Shown here: positions 1 through 12,102 of the stretch, in pieces | Position numbering within the stretch: position 1 is the stretch's first letter | Layout of the letters: the number at the start of each line of letters is the position of its first letter | Assembly: GCA_963682055.1 (NCBI GenBank) | Contig: OY821744.1 | Location: 31,534,967-31,598,966 of the forward strand | Length of the DNA: 64,000 nucleotides | Reading direction: 5' to 3' | Source: Primula veris | Lineage: Eukaryota; Streptophyta; Magnoliopsida; Ericales; Primulaceae | The notes under the pieces: model-generated | The model's input: only the letters and a program-made list of their open reading frames with translations | What the model was told of the DNA's origin: nothing | Databases searched by the model: none | Program-made: the position numbers and the translations under genes

Positions 1-1130
1 GTTTTTAGTTAGTCAACCAGGCTATTGAATTGTAGTGGACAATAGTTACAATGATAAATTGTAATTATTTTGTTGCCCTTTGTAACCTAACTTGCCCATT
101 TACAGTGTATTGAACTATTGTGTAGTAATTTGGGAATACTAATTTTTAAGAAATTAGGGTAAATGTTTGAGATTATAAGGTAGACATTTGTCAGAGTGGA
201 AAAATGAATGTCAGTAAAGATCCTATAATAAGCCTTTTGATTTTATCTCTTTTTTTGTTGGTTAAATTGAATTATAACATAATCATCCCTTTAGGAAACG
301 TATATATCCATATAATGTTAAGTTTACTTATTCTGTTTCCCTTTTCTAACCTCACTTGCCCATTTCAGTGCAATTTGTACTGTTTTGGGGATATAAAATT
401 GAGAAGTTTAGGGAAACCATTTGGCATTGGAAGGGAGATGCTTGTCAAAGTATAAAAAATGATTTCTTTAAAGATCCTGTATTTAGTGTTTTGTTTTATA
501 TATAATTTTTTTGTTCGTTAAGTAAATGATTACTGTCTGATTGAATTTATGCTACTTAGTAATTGTAGTTGGCCATATGACGTTCAATTTTTACTTATTT
601 TGTTGCTATTGCTTAATTGACTTGCCCTTTTACAAAGTATTTAGTTTTATTTTGGAAATAATAAATGATAAAAAGATTGGGAAAAATGTTTGAGATTAGA
701 AGGGAGAAGCTTGTCTGAACGAAGTACTGTTGTCTTTTAATTTTTTACCAATTCGTGTTGATAACCTCACTTGCTCCTTCAGAATATCATGTGTACTAGG
801 AAAGGGAAATGTTGAGACTGTAGGTTAGACGATCGCCTAATTATAAAAAATGAGTGTTGTATAGTTATAATTTAAGTCAATTCCTGTTAAACATTTTGAA
901 TTATTTTTGTCAATAGTTGATACGTTTATTAGGACAGTTGTGTTCTTTAGAAAGTGTAGTGTTGGCTCTTCCCATAAGATGTTATATATTTATTTTGTAC
1001 ATTGCTGTAAATAGATGAAAAATTAGGGAACTATTTGAGATTGGAGTATAGAAGCATGTCCTGCACTCCTGCTAGGAATATGAATGTTGATCAAGATTCT
1101 GTTATTTTTTATTCGTTTAAGCTACAGAGG
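1..1130. repeat. Degenerate ~266-bp tandem repeats upstream of RPL32
   Basis: About four to five diverged copies of one unit can be followed. Each has a pyrimidine-rich 'ACTTGCCC..TTTCAG'-like segment (near 88, 350, 622, 764) and, some 80 bp later, a 'TTTGAGATT..AAGGGAGA.GCTTGTC' segment (near 165, 418, 689, 809, 1032). Segments at 24-105 and 556-637 align 532 bp apart, twice the unit. The first element resembles a branch site plus a 3' splice site, so the block probably lies in the RPL32 5'-leader intron. I see no open frame. Confidence 0.55.
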
Positions 1131-1931
1131 CAGGTCAGTTGGTTTTAGTTGATCAGGGATGTAAACTGAGTTTGAGTATTTGTTTAAGCATTTACCTTCA
1201 TATTTATGTCATTGCAATGTGTACTTAAAATCAAGTTATTTCATTTCGAGTCCCCACTCGGTTTTGTTCACTGCAAAGTCTTCACTGTCCCTGGCTTTCC
1301 TTTTGTCTTACCTTGTTAAAGCTTTAGTTTTTTGAGTTATTTAGTTGTAGAACAGATTGAACCTTTAATCTGAATGATTTTTATTTCCAAATAAAGCAGT
1401 TTACTCTTTTAAACCCTTCAGCCAAACAGACCCCAAGTCTCACCGTATTCCAGCTTTTGATCACCAAAACTAATGGGCATATAAAATTGTATTTATTCAT
1501 TATGTTTTGTTAATTTACAGTTATGTGAGTTTTATTTTGCAATCTCTAGGCATTTCATAATGGTTTTTTCTCAAAAAATGAATGGCTCAGCTCTGTCATT
1601 TACACGTTTATCAATAGTTCATTGGCGTATGGAGAAAAAACTTAATTCATCCTTGTCATTTCATTCCCACTTACTCACTTAGGAAGTGCCATTTTTATCA
1701 TTTTTTCTTTTTAAGATGCAATATGAATTTATTGGTGAATTGTTTGTTGAATTCATATGAATTCATGAAACACCATACTCGATCAAAGTACTGTATCAGA
1801 ATTCACTTTTAGTTTGTTGTTTTTCTTGCTCTCATTTCATCTGTTTGCTCTACTTTTTCTTTGTTTCTCAGCCTCTTTTGTTAGTCATTAATTTATTTGT
1901 TGATGGTTTGTTTCATAGAAGCTGATCAGAA
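1131..1931 (+). other. RPL32 5' leader / leader intron end
   Basis: AT-rich and non-coding. A good 3' splice site ('GTTTGTTTCATAG', ending near 1919) precedes the RPL32 ATG by about 12 bases, so this stretch is most simply the 3' part of an intron in the 5' leader, as is common in plant ribosomal protein genes. An 'AAACCCTT' telo-box-like string lies near 1410, but I see no convincing TATA box. The real promoter may lie left of the window. Confidence 0.45.
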
Positions 1932-4057
1932 ATGGCGGTTCCTAAGCTGGATAAGAAGATTGTGAAGAAGCGCGTGAAGAAATTTAAGAGGACCCAAAGT
2001 GATTGGAAGATCTGTGTGAAGGTAGTTTTCTCCCCCTACTTTTATTTGAACATGGTTTATATTTTCAGATATTTCACTTCTAAGTTCTAATTATCATAAC
2101 TGCTAAACTAAGTATTTCCTTCTTTTGACGGTATTAACACTTTTCTATTCTTCCTGATGTGGTTTTTCTTGATAACTAACATCAGGAACAATAGAATAAC
2201 TGACCTAGTGACTGGATGTTTATCTTATATTCATCTTTTGTCTATAATTTTGCAGGAAAACTGGCGCAGGCCCAAGGGTATTGATTCCCGTGTTAGGAGG
2301 AAGTTCAAAGGATGTGTTCTCATGCCCAACATTGGTTATGGCTCTGACAAGAAGACACGCCACTATCTTCCGAATGGGTTCAAGAAATTTGTCGTCCACA
2401 ATGTCCAAGAACTTGAAGTTTTGATGATGCATAACAGGTACACTTATGTTGCAGAAACTAGTTTCTTTAGTTTTAGTTAACATCTTAAAAAGTTACAGTC
2501 ATATAGGTTAGTATACAAACATTTCAGCTTCCGAACCTAAGACTATTTCACACATAAAACTTTAGAATCATAATTTAGCCCTTTTAACAGGCGTTTTGAC
2601 TACACTTCTATGCGAAGGTTTTTAGTGCTTAAAGAATTACCACTTTTGTTTTCTAATATGGCATGTTTTTGATGTTATGAATTACAAAAATTCATACCAA
2701 GTGAAAGTAGTACCCTTTTTGCATGTATAACAGCAAAAAGTTAATTTCATTAGGATAGAAAACATACATTTCAGCTTCTGATACCCTAACCTTCTTCTCA
2801 TATACAATAACCAGCAATCGTAGCCCACACATTGCGTGTGTGATACGTATATAAATATGATCCTGGACAAGTGAATTTAAAATTTTCAAAAATAATGAAA
2901 AAATGATGGAATGAATATAGTAAATTAATAATCGTATATAAGGAGTAATATGATGTTTTATTGTTATAGAAGTATAGTTTGGGAGATGAATTGATGTGTG
3001 GAAATGAGCATATTTATTTAATTATTTATGTATTTGAATTGCATTATGGTACATGAGTAATTAGTAAATTAAAATAGAGGCATTTTTGGAAAAAATGGGC
3101 GGCAGCTTCATTTCCCAAAAATTATGGAATGAATATAGTAAATTAATAATCGTATATAAGAATTAATATGATGTTTTATTGTTACAGAAGTATAGTTTGG
3201 GAGATGAATTGATGTGTGAGAATGAACATATTTATTTAATTATTTATGTATTTGAATTGCATTATGGTATATGAATAATTATTAAATTAGAATATGGGAA
3301 TTTTTGGAAAAAATGGGCAAAATTTGGTAGCTTCATTTCTCTAGGGTTGGCTTATATTAATAGTATGATGATAATACAGTTATACCTTAAGTTTTGAGTT
3401 CAAAATCGCTATCCATGTCGGGGTCTGCTCAATGAATTAGTCCGGAAACTTTTACCTAGGTAGATCTTTTGTGACTGAAATATTGGACTTTTTTGTTTTC
3501 TATACGAATGTTATCTTTAATGTTATGAATTTTTTTTTTACAGAAAACCATTATTACCCTTATAATAACAATAAAATTTACCTTTTTCCAAGTACAAAAA
3601 CTGGACTGGTCATTCTCATTCCATTTCAAAGTAATTTCAGTGTGAAAGTAATATTTGATGACTATGAATCATAACTTTGCACATTCAATTGAGAACATGT
3701 TTATTTTAGATCTATATTAGGAGATCCTTTAACTTTCGACACGGGTTTTGGGAGGAGAACAATATCTTTGACTGTCAATTTCAAAAATGGTTGTTGAAAT
3801 TCAGGATCTGGGTTTCAACGCCATTACTGCCCTTTTTTTAAGGGTTTTATGTTGATCTTTCTCATCCTTTGTTATGTTTCAGCAAAATATATTCATTTCT
3901 GGTTTGTTAATTTATTTTTAACTGCAGAACTTACTGTGCTGAAATAGCACACAACGTGTCTACCCAGAAGAGAAAGGGCATTGTTGAACGTGCTGCCCAA
4001 CTTGATATTGTGATCACTAACGGTTTGGCTAGGCTCCGCAGCCAGGAAGACGAATGA
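1932..4057 (+). CDS. RPL32: 60S ribosomal protein L32 (eL32), three coding exons
   Basis: Structural protein of the cytosolic large ribosomal subunit. Coding exons are 1932-2021, 2256-2437 and 3928-4057. All borders are GT/AG, and together they give 402 nt, or 133 residues plus stop, the usual length of plant eL32. The start reads [20 protein letters not shown]; exon 2 carries the conserved [17 protein letters not shown] and [21 protein letters not shown] blocks; exon 3 ends with [11 protein letters not shown] few changes from the common plant sequence (K5, W25, C29) are conservative enough to leave it probably functional. Intron 2 is long (about 1.5 kb) and holds a 218-bp tandem duplication. 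The family call follows from near-complete identity to the conserved protein; expression is inferred. Confidence 0.96.
2906..3340. repeat. 218-bp tandem duplication in RPL32 intron 2
   Basis: Two adjacent copies begin with 'ATGGAATGAATATAG' at 2906 and 3124, exactly 218 bp apart. They run in parallel through 'TTTATTTAATTATTTATG' to 'TTTTTGGAAAAAATGGGC', with few substitutions. The second copy has a small insertion near its end. It is intronic and does not touch splice sites. Confidence 0.85.
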
Positions 4058-5473
4058 TTATTTACCGTTTGCTAGAGCATTTGAACTTTTGGTGGAGCAG
4101 TTCTTAATGAAAATCTTGTTTTTGAGTTTTGCTGCAGTGTCTCTGTTAGATCTATACTTTAATATGATACTTGGTATTCCGTTTTATCTGCTTTTGAAGA
4201 TTATGTTAAAATTATTTCGTCTGTTAGTGGTTGAATTCAGTATTACATAATTTATTCGCAAATGAATTTGACATTTGATTGATGTGGGTGTGGTGCTTTG
4301 GGGAATTCGTCTCTTATAATTCCACTCTTATGGAGTAATTCCCAAATCTGATATATCTACGATATATAATAAGTCAGTCAAGTCAATAAAATAATACTTA
4401 TTTGATATTTTGCGTATCTGATAGTATTGTAGCGTAAACACTAAAGTAAGATTGATATTTATGTATTGTAAGGTGGTCTTGTCATACCGTATCTAAAATT
4501 TTCAACTGTTGGCATATTGTCAAATCCGTATTGTACCGGGTACTAAATTCCCAACTGCATCAGTATCGTAACTTAGATTACAACCCAAAATAAAGAATCT
4601 AGAGAGGAATTTAGAAAGAGTAGAGACACTTACCCATCCCTTTCATCTCTCCTCTCTCTATATATACATAGTATTTACGTACAAACTTATAACGCTCCTC
4701 GAAACATCGATTATAGACAGAATTATATGATAAGCTGTTCAAGAGGCATATTGGAGACGGTATGTTCATTTTTGGAAGGTTTAACTGTATGCGACATAAA
4801 CTAGTCAACTTTTGCCATTAGCCATTCCTATTCAATTTTGAAGGGACTTAACTCCGTGTTTTTAGTCGTTTTAGATGATGTTTTTAATCAAAAATACTGT
4901 TTTAAAGCCTATATAACAGCTAACCGTGGAGTTGTTTGATGCAAACAACTTGCGGATGATGTTATTTGTATTGTAGTTAGATGATCAATGTAGGTTTATG
5001 CTCTAATTAGACATTTATTATACAGTCTTGCATTTCTTGACAGGAAATAGTAAATTTCTATACAAACGACGGTCAGCGACATAAATTAATCAAGTTCTTA
5101 GCTTTTTGTTATTGGGTGAATACATGTCTTTTTTTATATTAATGTATCTAAATTACATGAGTACATTTCTTTAAATATTAGGGAACCCATATGACTTATT
5201 AAGCATCTCATTTTTTAGAGAGACTTGACATTTCTTTTTAATCCTCTATATTTTTCTAAGACGACCTACCACAAACAACATTTTTTTTTAATGCAATGAT
5301 TTTCCGGAGAAATGTTATTTCTCATGTAATTGGATGTTCATCCGTAACAAGGGTGTTTTTTTGATGCACGATCTCCTGTAAAGAAAGTATCGTCCTGAAC
5401 ATACCGTTTATTAAACTAAGACATCAAACTTGGCTGTTCTGTCTAATGAGATAAGAATTATGACTGATTTGTG
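4058..5473. other. RPL32 3'UTR and AT-rich intergenic DNA
   Basis: The first 200 bases after the stop should hold the RPL32 3'UTR and polyadenylation region. No single signal stands out among many AT-rich strings. The remainder shows no open frame, exon-like segment or clear repeat. Confidence 0.4.
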
Positions 5474-5838
5474 ATTACGGTTAGTGATGACAATTTCGCG
5501 GGTTTCAACCCGACCCGACCCATTTGACATGTTTTTAAAAAAATATTTTTTTTCTTTTAAAAATTAAATCTCATAAATGTCAAAAATTTCAAATAAAATT
5601 TGTTAGTTATATTAAAAAATCATTTGATTTAGAACTATAATATAAAAATAATATAAAAGAGAGAGTTTAATGTATATGAGAAAAAAGAGAGATAGAGTCT
5701 TAAATTGTATTTTTTTAAGTTACACTTTTACTCATTTAAACCCGACCTGACCCGAATAGAATTGCACTTTTATCCGACCCGCAGCGGGTCGGGTCGGGTC
5801 GGGTTGAAACCCGTGAAATTGTCATCCCTAATTACGGT
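5474..5838. mobile_element. hAT-type MITE with perfect 8-bp target duplication
   Basis: A 349-bp non-coding element (5482-5830) has about 35-bp imperfect terminal inverted repeats. The left end begins TAGTGATGACAATTT, and the right end read backwards begins TAGGGATGACAATTT; both continue into GGGTTTCAACCCGACCCGAC. It is flanked by the direct repeat ATTACGGT at 5474-5481 and 5831-5838. Eight-base duplication and a TAGGG-type end are hallmarks of hAT-derived MITEs. A decayed relative lies at 61812-62142. Confidence 0.88.
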
Positions 5839-6399
5839 CTATGCAGGTAAGTTTTACTGATAAAGTCAGATAGGAAATTTAAGAAGTGATTTTATAGAAT
5901 TTGTTGATAAAGTTGTTGCTATGCAAAATCTTGATTCTTTAGAAAATTTGTGTCCGCCTAGTTGTTGGTGAATAATTATTAGGAACGGCTACCAGAAACG
6001 ACACAGAGTTTTGTCTGAATGCCTTTTAGGTCTCGTTTGGTTACGGGACTTGTAGTCCCTGGACTATTAGTCTCGCGGTTAATACAAATGATGATGGGAT
6101 TTTTAGTCCGGATGACTAATCCGAATGTAGTGTTTGTTTACATTGGTATTGCAAGCGGACTACTTCCTAAATTTACTAAATTTACAATTTTACATCCTTA
6201 AACTAAATATACAACTAAGAAAAGTTATGAGAAAACAATGAGCAATTGATAACACTAAATGTAGTGTTTGTTATAGTACTTTTTTTTTGAATTAGAAAAG
6301 AAAATTCTTATAATTGGCAAATATAAATAACAATAAATGTTTTACAAGAAAAAATTATAAAGCAACACTTTATGCATAAATATCTGATTTTGTTTCTGG
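5839..6399. other. Intergenic DNA with one transposon-like end
   Basis: Near 6030 the text 'TCTCGTTTGGTTACGGGACT' looks like one terminal repeat of a small DNA transposon, a common plant MITE end style. I found no matching inverted end, so only a fragment is supported. No gene is visible. Confidence 0.3.
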
Positions 6400-8460
6400 C
6401 AATTTTAACTATCGATGATTGATACACTTTTCAAATCTTTATGTGATGGATTAAAGAAATATGAATTTAGCGATAAATCTGTTTATTATTAAGTCCTGAA
6501 CTGTTTTATTTGAGTTAGTTGGTTGCTATTACTACCTTTGGCCAGGTTAGGATTGTGTTTTCAACTCTTCGATTTTTTTTGGATATATATGTCTGTTTTT
6601 TTGAATTTATATATGCCTGCTTTGTTTGTTAATGTTAGTTGGTTGATGAAATCTTGAAATATCATAGGTTTCGGCATTTCTTAACTATTGAATATAGATA
6701 GCTCTTTAGTTCTTTGATTCTTGTAAATTTATGTGTCTGTTTCTTTCTTCCGGTTAAGTTAGTTAATTGATTAATCTTGAGATAACTGAATTTTAATTTG
6801 AGTATGCAATTAGGGCTTAAAATATGTTTGTTGCGTTTTTAACTATCGATGATTGATACACTCTTCAAATCTATAAATCTCTTTATTATTAAGTCCTGAA
6901 ATGTTTTGTTGAGTTAGTTGATTGCTCTGTCCTATTACTGTCATTGTTACTTCTGGTCAGGTTAGGATTCTGTTATTCAGTTCTTCGATTTTTTTGGATA
7001 TATAAGTATGATTTTTTTTTTTATTATTGAAGTTATAGTTGGTTGAGAAGATCTTGATTAGTAGCGAATAGGGCTAAAAATTCTTGAGGCAGTTTCTGTT
7101 GAGTGCTTAACGTCGGGATTAATTTCTGTAACTTGAATTATTATCGAGAAAATGTGCTTCTGGATTTTCCGTAACTGTAAAGATTAATTTCATTGATGTT
7201 ACCTCAGGCCAGGTTAGAGTTTCGTTGTTCAACTCTTTGAAATTTTGATTAAAGAAATCTGAATCTATTGATGAAGTTAGTACGTAGTATATTGGTAAAA
7301 TCTGTTTTTTCAGTTCCAAACTGTTTTATTTAAAGCTAGTTGAATGATAAATCTTAAGAATTACGCATTTGAGTTTGAGTAGTAGCTAGGGCTTAAATAA
7401 TGTTTTGATTTTTTGTTTGACATTGATGTTTGGCAAAACTTGAAGCAATTTTTGTTGTCACGTTTTTAATTTCTTACTCCGTATTTCTTTGATTTTTGGC
7501 TATTTATGTGTCTGGTTTTTTCTTTGAGTTATTTAATTGATAAAATCTTGAGATTTTTGAATTTGTGTTTGACTACCAGATAGGGTTTAAAATATGTTTA
7601 TGGCATACATGCATAACTATCAATGACTTGTGTGATCTTCAGTTCTTTGAATTTCTCTTTATTTAGTGACTAGTGTCTACTGATTTGTTTTTATTATGAT
7701 GGTTTTATGGAAATTGAGACAATTTTTGTTACTTAATCTGAATATAATTTTGATTGTAGCGTTTCATTCTTTCTTACCCGAAGAATTACCGTTGTTATGC
7801 TCTTCATTTTTTGATTTTCGGCTATTTATATGTTGGGTTTTCTTATAAATCTTGGAAAGGCTGAGTTTGAGTAGCTGCAGTTAGGGCTTGAAAGATGCTT
7901 TGGCATATTTGACTAACCATAATTAATAAATTTTGAGGCGTTTCTTGTTGTCTAGCTACTTATACGCTCTTTGGTTCTTTGATATTCTTTTTGTTTAGTG
8001 TCTATAGATTTGTTCTTATTGTGATGAATTAATTTGTAAATTTGAGGGAAATTTTGATTCTCAATCTAAAAATGAGTTTGATAGTAGCAGTTATGAGAAG
8101 AAAAGATGTTATGTTTTTGTTTCTTGAGAATTCTGAATTTCTTTTTTTCTAGGGCTTAGTTCGTTTTATATTTGTTGATTTCAGTATTTATACTTCTTCA
8201 GGCAATTTTTGTTAATTACTTACACTGAAGATGAGAGATATGTATCCGATGAAACTTTATATACTGCCTGATTGGGTATTTTTTATCTACATTACATAAA
8301 TATGATTAATATATTGTTGGGCAACTTGTGCTGAACGTTTAACGTCGAGATTATATAGAGAAATAGTTAGCATCCGAGTATATCTTGTTCTTTGTTGTGC
8401 TTCTGTATTAACTATACCTTTACGGATTAATTTCAGCTTTTTATATTCTCATATTGAATT
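6400..8460. repeat. Degenerate ~270-bp tandem repeats before the U-box pseudogene
   Basis: An anchor 'TAGGGCTTAAAATATG' or close variant recurs at 6811, 7069, 7387, 7581, 7882 and 8150. Around it are diverged copies of 'TTGATAAATCTTGAGAT..GAGTTTGAGTA' upstream and 'AACTATCGATGATTGATACAC..TTCTTTGATTT' downstream. The copies at 6408 and 6837 are the best preserved. The block sits where intron 1 of the U-box gene would be and has no coding content. Confidence 0.55.
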
Positions 8461-8528
8461 TTTTTTTACAGATGTTGATAGGCTTTAACTGATATAGACC
8501 TTCATTTCTTTGCTTGCTTTGTTTTCAG

Positions 8529-9567
8529 ACTTTTCATAAATTTGCTATCGAGACATCTATAAAAGAAGGGAAACTGGTTTGCCCTAAGACTGGTATAAAC
8601 CTTTATAATACAGGCGTTACACCAAATCATCTTGTTCGGGATATGATATCAAAGTGGTGCAAAAAACACGGCCAACCAGAACCCGTTGAACATTCCATTT
8701 CGACAGCTAGCGTGTTTATAGACAAGGACAAATTTACTCAATTACATATGAATCTATCTTTAACAAGTAAGTATAGTAAATAAGAAGAAAGCTGCAAAAG
8801 AACTGAGAGAAGTGACAATCGACAGGCCTTCTTTCCGAGTAATCTATGACAAATCACCTGATACTGTATCTCAGCTGCTCACTCTACTCCCTCGATCGGA
8901 TAAACATGACGAGATTGACCCTTACCTCCAAGAAGACTTGATCACCATACTGATCGTAGTTTCCAATTATGAGAAGGTCAAAAAAGTCATTGCAGAGTCT
9001 CCGATTGGTATTCCTGTTCTTATAGAAGCTATGCAATCTGAAAATATAGACACACAGAGAAATGCAGTTTCAACTCTTTTTCAACTGTCTTCGCTCGACT
9101 CGAATAAGCAAATTATCGGAGAAACGAATGTTTTTAGCATACTGATCAAGCTTTTGTCACCACAAAGAGGTGCATTGTTTCTAAAAGATGTCGTTTTAAC
9201 CCTCTTAAGGCTGTGCGAGAATACAGGGAACAGGGCAAGGTTAGCTGAAAATCGTGGGGTACCATCAGCTTCTTGTGAGTCTCTCAACTGTTGAAGAGGG
9301 TGTCAGAGAATTTGAAAGTTATAGCTACTATTATCAGCTTTTATTCCACGTGATGAGGGAGAGCGTTTCTGCTGTTAACGAGGAGAATGGAGTGTTGATC
9401 CTCTACAATGTTATTACAAAAAAAAAGGATTAAGCTGGCAGGAGAGGATAAGAGAAGAAGAGGTTGAGAATGGGACAATTTCTGAGATTGCTCAAAACGG
9501 GACGCAAAAGGCGAAGAATATGGCCAATTTGATACTTGAGTATATCGCCCTTGCTTCCGAATCGTAA
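8529..9567 (+). pseudogene. U-box/ARM-repeat E3 ligase pseudogene (PUB9/PUB38-like)
   Basis: Remnant of a plant U-box ubiquitin ligase. After an acceptor at 8528 it encodes the second half of a U-box (CPKTGINLYNTGVTPNHLVR, then MISKWCKKHG). ARM-repeat sequence follows in another frame (KKAAKELREVT at about 8782, LQEDLITIL, STLFQLSSLDSNKQIIGETN, ALFLKDVVLTLLRLCENTGN), and a family-like tail near 9435-9567 ends ALASES. Breaks are a frameshift near 8765, loss of reading after about 9260 with missing ARM sequence, an A-run before 9430, and no N-terminal exon upstream. The intron position just before the 'T(F/Y)' of the U-box matches PUB9-type genes. An active enzyme is not expected. The subfamily assignment rests on remembered similarity. 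Confidence 0.85.
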
Positions 9568-11689
9568 ATCTAAATACTCCCTTAACACTTTAATTCTCAC
9601 TCTCGATTTTTTTTACCATTTAGTAAGACTCTAAACTGGCATATATCTGACTTCTTCATTACCTGTTAGAGAAAGTACTTTTAGTAGTAGCTGAAAAACA
9701 ATCTGTCTATATTCTCCTTAGTAAATGACTTGAAGAATTCTCTGTACATATATGATGACTCAGACATGTATCTTGTACTAGAATATTGTGGCTTTTAGTT
9801 GGTAAAAAGGGTCAGTTTGTTTCTTTTTGTATTTGTCAAATTTGGTTGTACATGATATATTCCTGCTGACTTTAATCTCTGAAGAAATAACTGGTGATTT
9901 GCCATATGTAGCTTGTGTTTTTTTTGTACCCATCGTCTGCCAAGTTTTGTTTCTCCTCACTTTTTTACTTACAAACATATTTCAATTCAAGATTTTACAT
10001 ATATACACTTGATTTTTGTACAGTTAGTGATTAGCTATTCATGGGATGATGTGTTGGCCTCAAACTTTATCCAATTTAACAAATATTCGAATCTCATTCT
10101 TGTAAAGTCCAGAATTCGAGTCTTTTTGACTTGAATAGCTGGCCATTACTGTAGGCTTTCGTTTCGAACTACTTAATTGTCACCCCAACGTAGCGATCCT
10201 TTCTCGAGTAACTTATATTTCATATGAATGATATAAATTTATGGGATGAATACTTTTCTAGATGAGTTTTTGCCTACTGTGGGACTTTGGGTTGGTCTAA
10301 TTGTTTCCGGGTGTAGATTTTTCATTGCAACGATTTCTATATTTAACCTTGGAAAACACAAATATCTGATTGCAAATTCAGCATAAAGACTGAAAACCAA
10401 CTACGAGTGTCTTTCTTTACAAGTAACAAATTCCAATTGGTTAACAATTGAAGTAACTCATGTTCTTCAACAAATTCATGTTCATATATGGTGTTCAGGT
10501 AATATAACTTGGTACTCCATAACTTATTATTGAAAATATTGTTTTCTTTTTAAACCGGTCCTTTTGTCGTGTTAGAGGCGCACTCTTACCATCAAAAGAT
10601 TCTTTATGAAATTCACAACAAAAAATCATACTATATTATATTCACAATATTTATTTAGACCTTAGCATTAATTTTCTCACTTTATTATTTTTATTTTGTT
10701 TTGTTTTGGTAATCAGCCACTTTAATTCTTTCTTTTTAGTGTGGTGTGTGTGGGTAATATATCTCACTCCGATTCGAAGAAACCAAAATTTCCTTTTATA
10801 TTTAGGCATGATTACGTATGGTCTTACATCATTGGTTCTTAATCTTTATAATATTTACCTTAAATCACGCTGTGTGCCACAAGTCATGTAAAAGTCGTTT
10901 ACACTGCTAATTCTAACTTTCTTTAAAAAAAGTTTATTTAAATCATGTAAAAGTATCTTTACATGAATTACATTAGGTGTGTTAATATTCTTTCTATATG
11001 TAATAATTGTGATTGTTTTTTTAGGGCTAATTATGGTTTGAATTTTAATGACCCGTATTTTGTCCAATTTCAGGATTGCTAATCCAACTTTTAATAATTC
11101 CGTTTTATTAACCTAAATTTACAGTTTGCTTTGTTTTAGTGATCCGCCGTTACATTTTTTTGATATAAACCGTTTTAAAATTTTAATTTGGTCCGTATAG
11201 TTTAAAATTTTACGATAAACGTTCAAAAATTATACAAATTACACACTTCTATAAAAACATTTTTAGAAAGCAACATTAATTATCACAAGTATGAAATAAT
11301 GCTGAAAAACAATGATATGCATATAAGTTCGATGATATATCTGTATGACTGTATTGTTGTATGTTAAGTTGTGTGATCGTACTTCGTACATAAGTAAACT
11401 TGGAACATTTGATTTCGTATAACTAATTTTTATCAGCTTAAAGTGACGATCTGACAATTAGATGAATGATGATATTAAATATAACTAATTTTATAAACTG
11501 TCATTAAGATCAATCAACCATGGAATGCAAACTTTAAAACTAAGAAGGATATGCCAAACTTTAGCAAAGATGCCAAATACTTACCAAATTCATACTCACA
11601 GAATATGCTATTATTATTATACCTTCACTAATTACACTTAGGATGTAGCAATACGAATCATTAATCCTGAATGCTCAGAGAACGGTTAA
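9568..11689. other. AT-rich intergenic stretch
   Basis: No exon-like open frame, RNA gene or well-defined element was found on either strand. A weak 'ATTCGAATCTC' box-B-like string at about 10085 is not enough to call a SINE. Confidence 0.4.
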
Positions 11690-11840
11690 AATACACTAGG
11701 TGCAACCTAAACCTCGTCATTCTTATTAACATAATCTCGATCCTTTTCGCATTGCAAGTCTTAACGATTTGTTTCCACTTTCTCCAATTTTGAAAAACGA
11801 ACTTGATAAAGCTGATGGAGTGGCATTAGGTAGAAAGAAA
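11690..11840 (-). pseudogene. Decayed extra copy of the kinase 3' end
   Basis: On the plus strand, 'ATTAACATAATCTCGATCC' (about 11728) through 'CCACTTTCTCCAATTTTGAA' (to about 11810) aligns colinearly with the kinase C-terminal coding region 12150-12245 ('ATTAACAAAATCTTGGTCC' and 'CCACTTTATCC..CCAATTTTAAAA'). The match has many substitutions and small gaps. It sits about 450 bp downstream of the gene in the same orientation. No usable frame remains. It is either a partial tandem duplication or the trace of an older copy. Confidence 0.5.
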
Positions 11841-12102
11841 CATTACTCAATTAGATGGATTAAAAAGACATTCGCTGACACCTTTCTGCCCAATTTTTTA
11901 AAATTACGGAAACAATGAATACTTTATGAATCATGAATACTCAATTAGATATATCAAGTTTCATATTTCCATTAAGTTTCGGTTCCAAATTTCAAACATT
12001 TCAAAACTACTCATACCCACTGCCCAAAATCACTTGTTGAGTATATACTTTAGTTTAATCCAATCTAGGATGTGACAAAATTGAATAAACAATCCCCAAG
12101 AC

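Noticed and set aside
9081..9287. 68-codon minus-strand frame
   Set aside because: It lies exactly opposite the ARM-repeat part of the U-box pseudogene and has no independent support.
10020..10140. Possible SINE or tRNA-like sequence (ATTCGAATCTC)
   Set aside because: Only a weak box B; no box A at the right distance and no cloverleaf could be drawn.
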